Notes: a model not told the origin generated them from the letters alone. A stretch of DNA of 64,000 nt from CAVOXO01 sp963700425 (GCA_963700425.1 CAVOXO010000001.1:1736001-1800000), one strand, 5' to 3'. Shown: positions 8,379 to 16,340, numbered from the stretch's first letter. Translations and numbers: made by a program.

Positions 8379-8432
8379 GCTGCCGACACCACTTCTTCGT
8401 CGCGACTCGGAATTGCGCGCGCTTAGGTGGGT

Positions 8433-8696
8433 ATGGACACCAACCCCACCACCCCCACCGACGTTCTGCTGCTCAGGATTCCGGAGGCCGCCCACCGACT
8501 CGGCATCGGACGAACCAAGGCGTACGAGCTCATCGCCGACGGCCGCCTCGAAGTGGTGCGGATCGACGGCACGGTTCGCGTACCCGCTGCTGCACTCGAG
8601 GCGTTCGTCGAGGAGTGCCGCACCAGTCGCTCTGTCGGTCACGTTCGCTACGGTGCCGGGGTTGCCGGTGGTCGCCCGACGCACCGCTTCCGCTGA
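8433..8696 (+). CDS. excisionase / helix-turn-helix DNA-binding protein
   Basis: An 87-residue MerR-like excisionase. The motif LLRIPEAAHRLGIGRTKAYE then LIADGRLEVVRIDGTVRVPA is the standard helix-turn-helix plus wing of Xis/HTH_17 proteins, and the tail VPAAALEAFVEECR fits the family. It likely bends DNA at the att arms to direct the adjacent integrase towards excision. ATG 8433 is preceded by AGGTGG; GTG 8427 is an alternative. It lies immediately upstream of the integrase, as usual for xis-int pairs, and just downstream of the MITE-like insertion, which may have altered its promoter. Confidence 0.85.
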   Translation: MDTNPTTPTDVLLLRIPEAAHRLGIGRTKAYELIADGRLEVVRIDGTVRVPAAALEAFVEECRTSRSVGHVRYGAGVAGGRPTHRFR

Positions 8697-8775
8697 CCAA
8701 CTCGAGCTGAATCTCGACGGGCCTCCTGAGCCGGCACCCGATCGTGCCGGACCCTCGCCCGAGGAGGCAGCCTGC

Positions 8776-9954
8776 GTGAACGCACCGACAGGCGGATCTC
8801 GACCACTTCAGCGGCAACGCCGCGGCCACGGCGAAGGCTCGGTCTACAAGAACGACCGCGGCCAGTGGGTCGCCTCGACCGAGGTGCCTTCTCCGACCGG
8901 CGGACGTCGACGGCGCATCACCCGGAAGGCGAAAACGAAGGCCGCGGCGATCCGCAAGATCCGAGAAGCCGAACAGCAGCTCGCGGAAGGCGGCCTGATC
9001 CCCGACTTGAACCAGAGCGTCGCCGAGTACCTGCGCTGGTGGCTCGAACACGTCGCGCCCCTGCGGGTGAAGGCATCGACGGTCGCCCAGTACCGATGGA
9101 TCGCCGAGAAGCACCTGGTCGACCGAGTGGGCCATCACCGCATCGGCCGCCTCACCACCGGACACGTCCAGGCACTCGTCACCGAGGTCATCGCCGCCGG
9201 CTACTCCCCCAACACCGCACGCCAGATCGTCGGTGTGCTGTCCGGCGCACTCAGCCACGCGGTGCGCACCGACGTGATCCTGCGGAACCCCTGCCAACTC
9301 GTCGACCTACCGCGCGTCATCAAACCGGTGCACGACGACACGCTGACGGCCGACGAAGTGGTCCGCTTCATCCGTGCGTGTGAGGGCACCCGCTGGCAGG
9401 CGTTCGCCGCGCTGGCCCTCGGCTACGGGTTCCGCCAGGGCGAACTGCTGGCGCTCAAGTGGACCGACGTCAACCTCGACGAGGACCCGACCGTGCGGAT
9501 CGTGGCGACCATCAAGTGGCCACCGGGAGGTGGCTGGTACACCGAACAACCCAAGACCCGAGGATCGATTCGCGTCATCGAGATCGACCCGACGACCGCC
9601 GACCTGTTGCGATCACATCGGAAGCGCCAACGTGCCGAGGCACGGACAGCGGGTGACAGCTGGACCGATCACGGTTTCGTGTTCGCCACCGAGACCGGCG
9701 AGCCCATCCACGACCGCAACTGCCTCCGGTGGTGGTACGGCCGGCTCAAAGCCGCCGGCCTCGACAAGCGACCGTTCCACGCGGCGCGCCGAACGGCGAT
9801 CACCAACATGGCCGAGGCCGGCGTGCCTCTCGAGGTGGCCGCCAGCATCGTCGGCCATGCCTCCATCCGCATGACCGCCGAGGTCTACAACCGTGTGCGC
9901 CCACGAGGCCGGGTCGAGGCCGCCCAACTCATCGGTCGAATCCTCGCTAAATAG
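8776..9954 (+). CDS. tyrosine site-specific integrase of element B
   Basis: A 392-residue integrase closely related to the one at 5327-6520. The GTG at 8776 was chosen because GAGGAGG lies at 8761-8767 and the N-terminus then matches the length of the paralogue; the frame is open further upstream through the xis region. Catalytic residues: R220 (GFRQGELLAL), K260 (QPKTRGS), H335 and R338 (FHAARRTA), H361 (VGHAS) and Y371 (EVYNRV). It should integrate element B into the tRNA-Val 3' end. Differences from integrase A are spread evenly, so the two elements diverged before stacking here. Confidence 0.95.
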   Translation: MNAPTGGSRPLQRQRRGHGEGSVYKNDRGQWVASTEVPSPTGGRRRRITRKAKTKAAAIRKIREAEQQLAEGGLIPDLNQSVAEYLRWWLEHVAPLRVKASTVAQYRWIAEKHLVDRVGHHRIGRLTTGHVQALVTEVIAAGYSPNTARQIVGVLSGALSHAVRTDVILRNPCQLVDLPRVIKPVHDDTLTADEVVRFIRACEGTRWQAFAALALGYGFRQGELLALKWTDVNLDEDPTVRIVATIKWPPGGGWYTEQPKTRGSIRVIEIDPTTADLLRSHRKRQRAEARTAGDSWTDHGFVFATETGEPIHDRNCLRWWYGRLKAAGLDKRPFHAARRTAITNMAEAGVPLEVAASIVGHASIRMTAEVYNRVRPRGRVEAAQLIGRILAK

Positions 9955-9993
9955 GTGGCGGCAGGAGCGGAGCACTCGCGATATCATGATGTC

Positions 9994-10206
9994 ATGACTT
10001 CGAAGCAGACGACGGTGCGACTACCCGAAGAGCTCGCCGACCAGGCCGAGGCGGTGGCGCGGGTTCGCGAGACGAGCCTCAATGCCCTCATCGTCGATGC
10101 GCTCACCGCCGAGATTGAACGCGTCCGCGCCGACGACGACTTCACCGCACACGCCAAGAAGCTGCTGAAACGTGATCGGGAGCTGCTCGAACGCCTCACT
10201 CGCTGA
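9994..10206 (+). CDS. ribbon-helix-helix protein
   Basis: A 70-residue protein beginning MTSKQTTVRLPEELADQAEA, a classic ribbon-helix-helix N-terminus (TTVRLPEEL strand, then helices AEAVARVRE and LNALIVDAL), with a charged helical tail. Such proteins are transcription repressors or antitoxins. No toxin ORF follows before the tRNA. The start codon is embedded in the near-palindrome ATATCATGATGTCAT (9981-9995), which could be its own operator. It lies between the integrase and the right end of element B and may control the element's recombination genes. Confidence 0.8.
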   Translation: MTSKQTTVRLPEELADQAEAVARVRETSLNALIVDALTAEIERVRADDDFTAHAKKLLKRDRELLERLTR

Positions 10207-10340
10207 TCCGCTTCATCACGATGGCGGCGAAACAAAGGGCGGACATCGCGCTCCGGACCCTCCCGACGTCGACGAGACGTGGCGGCCGACTGGCTCAGGG
10301 TTCGAGTCCAATTTCCAGAGCATTAGAGGTCGCCGCCAAC

Positions 10341-10362
10341 ATGGCTACCCTTTTGGCTACCC
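10341..10362 (+). repeat. arm-type integrase site pair, tRNA-side end of element B
   Basis: ATGGCTACCC at 10341-10350 and TTGGCTACCC at 10353-10362, with the same 12-bp phasing and ACCCTTTTGGCTACCCC core as the left ends of A and B. Confidence 0.6.
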
Positions 10363-10413
10363 CTTATGACTCACGTGTCTTTTCGCTACCGAGACCGAGA
10401 GGCCGAAAAGGAC

Positions 10414-10439
10414 GAAACCCCCGGAATTCCGGGGGTTTC
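10414..10439 (-). terminator. terminator hairpin downstream of tRNA-Val
   Basis: A perfect 26-bp palindrome, GAAACCCCCGG-AATT-CCGGGGGTTTC, seven bases beyond the tRNA 3' end. On the minus strand it ends in a short T-run, as expected of an intrinsic terminator. It belongs to element B, since the blocks left of att1 and att2 differ. Confidence 0.75.
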
Positions 10440-10445
10440 ACTGAG

Positions 10446-10519
10446 TGGGCCGTGAGGGATTCGAACCCCCGACCCCCTGCGCGTCATGCAGGTGCGCTAG
10501 CCAACTGCGCCAACGGCCC
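10446..10519 (-). tRNA. tRNA-Val(GAC)
   Basis: Complete cloverleaf on the minus strand: acceptor GGGCCGT/ACGGCCC with discriminator A, anticodon stem CCTGC/GCAGG with loop ATGACGC (anticodon GAC), T arm GGGGG-TTCGAAT-CCCTC. No CCA is encoded. It is the integration target of the element array to its left. Confidence 0.93.
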
Positions 10520-10609
10520 GTGGAGGCGAAACCATACCACGGCGACCGCCCGGGCAGACCCAATCAACTGAGGTGATGGGGTCCGGCCGGACGGTACGAC
10601 GCTGGGTGG

Positions 10610-10680
10610 AGGCGACGAGGGGATTCGAACCCCTGTACAAGGCTTTGCAGGCCTCTGCCTAACCACTCGGCCACGTCGCC
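10610..10680 (-). tRNA. tRNA-Cys(GCA)
   Basis: Complete cloverleaf on the minus strand: acceptor GGCGACG/CGTCGCC with the U73 discriminator typical of tRNA-Cys, anticodon stem GAGGC/GCCTT with loop CTGCAAA (anticodon GCA), T arm AGGGG-TTCGAAT-CCCCT. It lies about 90 bp upstream of tRNA-Val on the same strand, so the two may be co-transcribed. Confidence 0.93.
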
Positions 10681-10747
10681 AGAGCCGCCAGCGTAGCGGA
10701 GGGCAGAACGAACGGTCGCGACTGGGCCGTGGACGCCCGACGCCGCA

Positions 10748-10845
10748 GTGGACTCCCTGGGACGTTTCATTAGTCTTGCCCGGTGTTCAGCCCCGCGCGC
10801 CCTGATGACGCACCGCGCCCGACGTCAGCCGGACGCGGTGAGTGA
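10748..10845 (+). promoter_or_regulatory. promoter with possible leaderless 20-residue leader ORF
   Basis: TGGACT (10748-10753) and TAGTCT (10771-10776) are separated by 17 bp, a good -35/-10 pair. Six bases after the -10 is GTG 10783, the spacing of a leaderless start. This GTG opens a 20-codon ORF (VFSPARPDDAPRPTSAGRGE) whose stop at 10843-10845 overlaps GTG 10838 of the long ORF that follows (GTGAGTGA). Translation of the leader could therefore couple to the permease gene. The peptide is inferred only from this geometry. Confidence 0.45.
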
Positions 10846-13800
10846 CGAGCAGCTGGACCAGCCGACGGCGGCATTCGTCGCGGCCGCCCTCGGGGGCTGG
10901 ACCGCGATCTCCGAACCCGACACGAACGGCCACGGACCCCCCTCACCACATCCGTCCGGGATGGACACGGACCCCGTCGTTTCATCGCTGGCGGCCGCGT
11001 TGGGAGCGCTGTTCCCCGTTGCCGCCGAATCGGTGTCCCCCGAACCGGTCCCCACGAGCGCTCCCGCGGTGGATCGGATGCTCTTCGATCGACCCAACGG
11101 ATCGGTTGCCGCGGCGCCGAGCGCGTCGTCGTCCGCCCCCGGCCTCGACGTCGAACTCGACAGTGCAGCGACGACCCCCACGGCGCGGACCCTCCTCTTC
11201 GCTCCCCCGGATCCGCCGGCCACGGAGTGGGAACCACTGCCTGACATCGAAGCACCACCGGTCGTGGTCGTTCCACGCGAGCACGTTCATCCCCCCGGAG
11301 GCCCACCATCCCCACCCGTTCCGATCGGAACGGGCCACACTTCTCGTGATGAGTCCGACCGAACCCGCCGGCACCGTCGACGGTCGCGGCCCGAGCCGGA
11401 GCCGCTGAGCGTGGCCACGAAGCTCGGCGTCTCCGACCAGATCGCCGAGTACCTGCTCCGCCCCGACGGCCGGCTCTTCGGGACCATTCCACCACGCGAG
11501 GAGATGACGCCGGCACCGAGGGGCCGCGGAACCCGCCAGGCCCTCGTTTCTCTGCTGCGGCAGCGCCGACGCCTTCTGCTGTCGGTCGTCTCCGTGGCTC
11601 TCGGCGTCGCCTACCTCGCCGGATCGCTCTCCCTGCTCCAGCGGGTGTCAAATGGACTCGCGGCACAATCGGGGGCGGGAACGGAGCCCGCCGATCTCGT
11701 CATCGAGGGCGACATCGCCGTCTCCTCTCCCCTCGAAGAGGTCCGCCGACTCGTTCCCCACTCCCTGGTGGAACCCGTTGGCAGGGTTCCCGGAGTGGAG
11801 GCGGTGGACCCACGCCTGGAGGGATCCGCGGTCATTGCCCCGCTCGACGGAACCTCGGTGGTCCGGCTCGGGCTCACCGAACAGCCGCTCGGTATCGGCT
11901 GGCCCAGCGTCGCGTCGCTCAATCCCTACGAGTTCCGCGGCGACGGGCGCCCGCCCGAGGAACCTGACGAAGTCGTGATCGACGCCCGGAGCGCCGACAC
12001 CGCAGGCGTCGAGGTGGACGAACAGGTCATCGTCGCGTCCAAGATCGACAGCACCGCGTTCACCGTCGTCGGAATCCTCGATCTCGATCGCGAACAGCTT
12101 CCCGAGGGCTCATCCCTGGCGGCGTTCACCCCCGACACCGCCCGGCGGCTCTTCGACCTCGGCGACGACGACAACGCCATCGCCATCAAGGTGTCACCGG
12201 ACGCCGACATCGACGACGTCCGGGCTCAGGTCGACGCTCTCCTCCCCACCGGCGCGGTCGTCAGCGACAACGACGAGTACATCGATCACCGGCGCAGCGC
12301 TCTCGCGAAGAGTTTCACTCTGATCCGGTTGCTGCTCATCGGGTTCGCCGCGCTCGCGCTCGGGGTGGGCGCGTTCACCGTCGCCAACTCCATGGCACTG
12401 CTCTTCGACACCAGGCGCCGAGGTTTCGCTCTGCTCCGGCTGCTCGGCGGATCACCCTCCCAACTCGTCAGGGCGTCGCTGCTCGAAGCGGTGATCGCGG
12501 GTGCCGGGGCCGGGTTGATCGGGCTGTTCCTCGGCCTGGCCGTCGGTTGGGGGATCGAACGCGCCATCCGGACCCTGGGACAGCCGTTGCCGGTGGCGGG
12601 GTCGCCGCTGTCGTGGGGGATCCCCCTCGTGGCGCTGGGCATCGGAATCGCGGTGACGGCACTGTCGGCGGTGTGGCCGGCCCGTGCCGCTGCGGCTGCC
12701 GCTCCGGTCACCGCCGTCACCGGAGCCGACGACGTCGGCACGCGACGTCGACGCTGGCCCGTGTTCGCCCTGGCGGCGGTGATCGTTCCGACGGTCGCCG
12801 GAGCTGTCATCGCTTCGGTGGCGACGGCGGAGGGGTCGTGGATGATCGGCGCGGCGGTGGGCCTCGTCATCGGCGTTCTGGTGGTCTTCGTACCACGGGC
12901 CCTCTCGGGGGCGGTCCGCCGGATGAGCGGCTGGGCTCTCGCATCGTCCCCGGCGCTGTCGCGCCTCACTCTGGCGCGTTCCCGCGGCGCAGCGACACGC
13001 ACCGCGGCGACGACCGCGGCGCTCCTCCTGGCCGTGGGGGTCGTGACGGGCCTCACCGTTCTGTCCTCGAGCTTCGTCACCTCCATCGACGGTCAGGTCA
13101 CGCGACTCGTCACGGCCGACCTGGTCGTCGACTCGGGGACCTTCACACGCGGCGGTCTGCCGTCGGCCATCATTCCGGCGCTCGAGTCGACCGACGGTGT
13201 CTCGGCGGTCAGCGGGTTCCGGGTCGGCTCGGCGACGATGGGCGGAGCGTACGTGCGGGTCTCCGCCATGAACGGCGAGGCGATGTTCGACTTGTTCGAT
13301 CTCGGCATCGTCGGATCCGAGCCGGCGGCGCTCGGGCCCGACGGAATCGTTCTGTCCGAAGGCCTCGCTGATGCGCTGGGGGTCGCGACGGGAGACCTGG
13401 TCCCCGTCACCTGGCAGACCGGAACCGTGCGCAGCATGACCGTCGACGCCGTCTTCGACTCACCGCTCACCACGTTGCTGGGCGAGGCGGTCGTCGACTC
13501 CGAGGTCCTGGCCGCGGAGCTGGGCACGTCGGTCGACGCGCTCGCGGTCGTTTCGCTCGACGATCCGGGCGACGCGGAATCGATCGCCGCTGTCGAGGAC
13601 GTCGGCGCTCGATTCGGAGCAGCATCCGTGCTCGCACCAGATGACCTCATCGGGACCAGGGCCGAACTCCTCAGGGGCTTCGGACGGGTGATCCAGTGGA
13701 TGTTGGCGTTCACGGTCGTGCTCGCGCTCATCGGCGTCGCCAACACGCTGCAGCTCAGCGTGAACGAACGCCGTCGAGAGATCGGCCTGCTCCGCGCCGT

Positions 13801-15448
13801 CGGCGGGTCGCGGTCCCAGACGCTTCGGCTCATCCTCACCGAGGCCGGTGTCATGTCGGCACTCGGGACGGTGTTGGGAATCGGCGTCGGTCTGGCGGCT
13901 GCGGCCCTGACCGTCCGGGGTCTCGACGCCTACGGACTCGACACCCTCGTGATCCCGGCCCGGGGCGTCGCGGTCATCGCGGCTGCCGCGATCGCGCTGA
14001 GCCTCGCAGGAGCCCTCGCCCCGGCGCTCACGGCCACCCGGATTCCGGTGCTCGACGCCATCGCCGACCGCCAAAGCGATCTCACAACGATACGGGGCCG
14101 CCGATCGAGAGGGCCTCGCCGTGGCGGTTCAGGGGGCGTTCTGCCCACGGGTCGCAGGACCCGTAGGGTGGAGGGTCAACCTGCATCAGGAGCCGACCGG
14201 ATCGTTGCAGGTACCGATCACGCCGAGGACCCAATGGAACACCGCTGCTACAACTGCGGAAGCGACCCCGGAGGCAGCGAGATCTGTGCCGTGTGCGGGG
14301 CGACACAGATCACGGAGCCGGTCGGCATGTTCTCGGTTCAGCCCAAGGCGGGTGCCGACGCCGCCAGTGCGGTCGTCGAGCCGGACCTCGCTCCTCCGCC
14401 CCCGACCTCCGCGCCGCGAGCGACGCCGCTCCGGGAAGAGCAGTCGCCCCTCGTCGGCCCCGACGCCGCACCCGTGGGAGCGTCCGCGACGTGGGACGAC
14501 GAGGTCGACGTCGACATGCAGCGCGCCGCGGCCGACTCGCAGCCGACCGACCAGACCTCCTCGGCGTCCGTGTGGACCGTCGGGCACGAGACCCAGCCGG
14601 AGCAGCCGCCGACGATTCCCGAGGACGACATCGTCGACGCCACGGTGATCGAGGACGACGACATGGCCATGTCGACCCCGGTCGACGACAGCGAGACCGA
14701 CCTCAACGGCTCGGGATCGATCCGTCTCGGATCGATCTTCGAGGAACCGGCGGCGCCGGCGGGTCCGGCCCCCACACCGAACCGCTCACCATTCGGCCAG
14801 TTCGCCAACGACGAATCCGACGGTGGGCCCGCCGACGGCCGCTGGACCACCGAGGACCGGGACTTCGCCGACGACGCCGCGACGGCACACCACCAGCCCA
14901 GCACGGACCCCTTTGCGACGCCGCCTCAGACCGGGCGTGACGCGTTTGCGGCCGGGCCCACCGCGGTCGACCACTCCTCGACGTTCGCCCCCCAGAGCGC
15001 GGAGCCGCCGCCGGCACCCCGCGCCGCCGCCCGGGACGACGGCGGTCTCCACGGTCCCGATCCGCACGGTCTCGGGGTGGCGGCACGAAGGATGCGCCCC
15101 GCCTCCCGTGACGACGTGGCGGTCGCTCTGTCGATCGCGGCTGCGATGATGCAGCCTGACGAATCGGTCATCGGGGCGGTCGGTGGGTCGATTCTGGGGA
15201 CGCCCAGCGCGATCGTGGCGACGGCGACGAGAGTCATCGTCGTGTGCGACCGCCGGTATGCACCAGAGGTGATCGTCTTCGACCTCGCACCCGGGCTGAC
15301 CGTCACGGGCCGTCATGCCAACGACGTCGCATCACTCACCATCGCCGACGACTCCCGTTCGGTGAGCGTCGATCAGATCCTCGATGTGCCACTGGCCGTC
15401 GAGGTCGTCAACACGATTCGAACCCGGTCATCGGGAACCGAGTTCTGA
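10805..15448 (+). CDS. FtsX-family ABC permease, reading in frame into a zinc-ribbon protein
   Basis: One uninterrupted frame of about 1,547 codons. Part 1 (to about 11400) is Pro/Ala-rich and probably cytoplasmic. Part 2 (about 11410-14090) is a MacB/FtsX-type permease: a first membrane segment (LLLSVVSVALGVAYLAGSLS), extracytoplasmic domain, FtsX core with LLRLLGGSPSQL, a second half repeating this plan, and the final FtsX core with LLRAVGGSRSQTL. It would move lipid or peptide substrates with an ATPase partner, none of which is in the window. Part 3 (from 14234) is described separately. The start is uncertain: ATG 10805, GTG 10838 (coupled to a leader) or GTG 11411. Confidence 0.75.
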   Translation: MTHRARRQPDAVSDEQLDQPTAAFVAAALGGWTAISEPDTNGHGPPSPHPSGMDTDPVVSSLAAALGALFPVAAESVSPEPVPTSAPAVDRMLFDRPNGSVAAAPSASSSAPGLDVELDSAATTPTARTLLFAPPDPPATEWEPLPDIEAPPVVVVPREHVHPPGGPPSPPVPIGTGHTSRDESDRTRRHRRRSRPEPEPLSVATKLGVSDQIAEYLLRPDGRLFGTIPPREEMTPAPRGRGTRQALVSLLRQRRRLLLSVVSVALGVAYLAGSLSLLQRVSNGLAAQSGAGTEPADLVIEGDIAVSSPLEEVRRLVPHSLVEPVGRVPGVEAVDPRLEGSAVIAPLDGTSVVRLGLTEQPLGIGWPSVASLNPYEFRGDGRPPEEPDEVVIDARSADTAGVEVDEQVIVASKIDSTAFTVVGILDLDREQLPEGSSLAAFTPDTARRLFDLGDDDNAIAIKVSPDADIDDVRAQVDALLPTGAVVSDNDEYIDHRRSALAKSFTLIRLLLIGFAALALGVGAFTVANSMALLFDTRRRGFALLRLLGGSPSQLVRASLLEAVIAGAGAGLIGLFLGLAVGWGIERAIRTLGQPLPVAGSPLSWGIPLVALGIGIAVTALSAVWPARAAAAAAPVTAVTGADDVGTRRRRWPVFALAAVIVPTVAGAVIASVATAEGSWMIGAAVGLVIGVLVVFVPRALSGAVRRMSGWALASSPALSRLTLARSRGAATRTAATTAALLLAVGVVTGLTVLSSSFVTSIDGQVTRLVTADLVVDSGTFTRGGLPSAIIPALESTDGVSAVSGFRVGSATMGGAYVRVSAMNGEAMFDLFDLGIVGSEPAALGPDGIVLSEGLADALGVATGDLVPVTWQTGTVRSMTVDAVFDSPLTTLLGEAVVDSEVLAAELGTSVDALAVVSLDDPGDAESIAAVEDVGARFGAASVLAPDDLIGTRAELLRGFGRVIQWMLAFTVVLALIGVANTLQLSVNERRREIGLLRAVGGSRSQTLRLILTEAGVMSALGTVLGIGVGLAAAALTVRGLDAYGLDTLVIPARGVAVIAAAAIALSLAGALAPALTATRIPVLDAIADRQSDLTTIRGRRSRGPRRGGSGGVLPTGRRTRRVEGQPASGADRIVAGTDHAEDPMEHRCYNCGSDPGGSEICAVCGATQITEPVGMFSVQPKAGADAASAVVEPDLAPPPPTSAPRATPLREEQSPLVGPDAAPVGASATWDDEVDVDMQRAAADSQPTDQTSSASVWTVGHETQPEQPPTIPEDDIVDATVIEDDDMAMSTPVDDSETDLNGSGSIRLGSIFEEPAAPAGPAPTPNRSPFGQFANDESDGGPADGRWTTEDRDFADDAATAHHQPSTDPFATPPQTGRDAFAAGPTAVDHSSTFAPQSAEPPPAPRAAARDDGGLHGPDPHGLGVAARRMRPASRDDVAVALSIAAAMMQPDESVIGAVGGSILGTPSAIVATATRVIVVCDRRYAPEVIVFDLAPGLTVTGRHANDVASLTIADDSRSVSVDQILDVPLAVEVVNTIRTRSSGTEF
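14234..15448 (+). other. zinc-ribbon protein region, probably a separate gene inside the long ORF
   Basis: From ATG 14234 (GAGGA five bases upstream) the frame reads MEHRCYNCGSDPGGSEICAV then CGATQIT, a four-cysteine zinc ribbon that is normally found at a protein's very N-terminus. It is followed by a long acidic, Pro-rich disordered region and a conserved C-terminal domain (AVALSIAAAMMQPDESV, ATATRVIVVCDRRY) resembling the membrane-response PH-like modules. The 130 bp between the permease end and this ATG look intergenic but hold no in-frame stop. Either two genes abut without a stop or they are truly fused; I favour two genes, at 404 residues for this one. Confidence 0.5.
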
Positions 15449-15502
15449 GTTCGGCCCGACCTTCTCCGACCACGTCAGGGGTTGCTACACTCGGCGTTCC
15501 AT

Positions 15503-15578
15503 GCGGACGTAGCTCAGCTGGTAGAGCATCACCTTGCCAAGGTGAGGGTCGCCGTTTCGAATACGGTCGTCCGCTCCA
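15503..15578 (+). tRNA. tRNA-Gly(GCC), CCA encoded
   Basis: Acceptor GCGGACG/CGTCCGC, discriminator T, encoded CCA (15576-15578), anticodon stem TCACC/GGTGA with loop TTGCCAA (anticodon GCC), T arm GCCGT-TTCGAAT-ACGGT. Its 3' half is repeated at 16288-16337, marking integration of a small element. Confidence 0.93.
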
Positions 15579-15594
15579 CGGAAACCCCGAGATT

Positions 15595-15616
15595 CAGGGC
15601 TCCCCCGGGAGCCCTG
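15595..15616 (+). terminator. terminator hairpin after tRNA-Gly
   Basis: CAGGGCTCCC/GGGAGCCCTG with a two-base loop, 17 bases beyond the encoded CCA. A related hairpin follows the right att copy, so the element carries its own replacement terminator. Confidence 0.65.
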
Positions 15617-15688
15617 TCTCGCGCTCAGGCCCGTTCGCCAATCCGTTTGCCAACCCACTGTCAGTGACCGTGCGTATGGTCGTTCGCC

Positions 15689-16072
15689 ATGAGCGGGAAT
15701 CTGAGACAACCCGCGTGCGCGCCACCCGCGCCGGCCGATTTCCTGCGTCTGCTGACACATGTCGACACGGCCGATCCCGAACTCGCTGCATTCCTCCGGG
15801 TGTCCGCTTTCACCGGCGCGTGCCTCAGCCAGGTGTGCGTCCTCCTGTGGAGCGACATCGACGCCGACGACAGCACCATCGCATTCGTCCGGGGCGTCGT
15901 GGACGGGCGAGACGGAATTGTCGTCGAAGACACGAAGACCCACCGGGCCTGCGTCGTCGCGGCAAGCGGTGAGCTCCTGGGCGCTCTCCGACACCACCGA
16001 TCGAGGATGGAACTCCCCCGGTTCGACGGACACGCCGGCCTGGTGATCCTGGGTGAACGGCAGCGACGGTGA
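15689..16072 (+). pseudogene. tyrosine integrase fragment of element C
   Basis: A 127-residue ORF matching the front of an integrase catalytic domain: AELAAFLRVSAFTGACLSQV then CVLLWSDIDADDSTIAFVRG, and the beta-hairpin lysine in VEDTKTHRA. The first catalytic Arg, expected where A-C-L-S-Q stands, is absent, and the frame stops before the HxxR, H and Tyr motifs. The N-terminal arm and core-binding domains are missing as well. It is a non-functional remnant and explains the tRNA-Gly duplication. Confidence 0.7.
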
Positions 16073-16198
16073 CCGGGTGGCGCGCCTTCTCAGCTCACGG
16101 TCACCGTCCGAAGAGAGCCGCCGGGCTCCGTCGGTGGCCGCGATGTCCGGGCGCTACTCCCCGGCGTCGTCGACCCGGCGTGATCACGCCCAACAACC

Positions 16199-16288
16199 GT
16201 CAACCAATCCGACAGCAGACCCTGGCATCCATCCTGCCGCAGAGCAACGCCCCGCATAGGAGCTGTCAACCAAACCGACAACAGACCC
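16199..16288 (+). repeat. paired 24-bp direct repeats near right end of element C
   Basis: 16199-16222 and 16265-16288 match at 22 of 24 bases (both start GTCAACCAA and end AGACCC), 66 bp apart, the second touching the att copy. They are candidates for integrase arm sites of this element. A degenerate GCCAAyCC pair at about 15638-15658 may be the left-end counterpart. Confidence 0.45.
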
Positions 16289-16340
16289 CAAGGTGAGGGT
16301 CCCCGTTTCGAATACGGTCGTTCGCTCCACGGAAACCTCC

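Larger units (their letters stand above)
7192..10487. mobile_element. integrative element B at tRNA-Val
   Basis: About 3.3 kb between att2 and the intact tRNA-Val, with arm-type pairs inside both ends (7341-7362, 10341-10362). It contains an SRPBCC protein, a MITE-like insertion, an excisionase, an integrase and a ribbon-helix-helix protein. It lies next to the reconstituted tRNA, so it is the most recent insertion of the array. Its xis-int pair is intact, so it is the element most likely still mobile. Confidence 0.75.
15537..16337. mobile_element. decayed mini-element C at tRNA-Gly
   Basis: The 50-bp segment 15537-15586 (anticodon arm through CCA plus GGAAACC) recurs at 16288-16337 with two differences. 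Between the copies lie an integrase fragment (15689-16072) and paired direct repeats near the right end (16199-16222, 16265-16288). The 5' tRNA half is missing at the right copy. This is an integration scar about 0.75 kb long; with its integrase truncated it cannot move by itself. Confidence 0.75.

Noticed and set aside
10770..11666. Minus-strand ORF opposite the Pro-rich start of the permease frame
   Set aside because: Its product is Arg-rich with no motif; the region has a rightward promoter.
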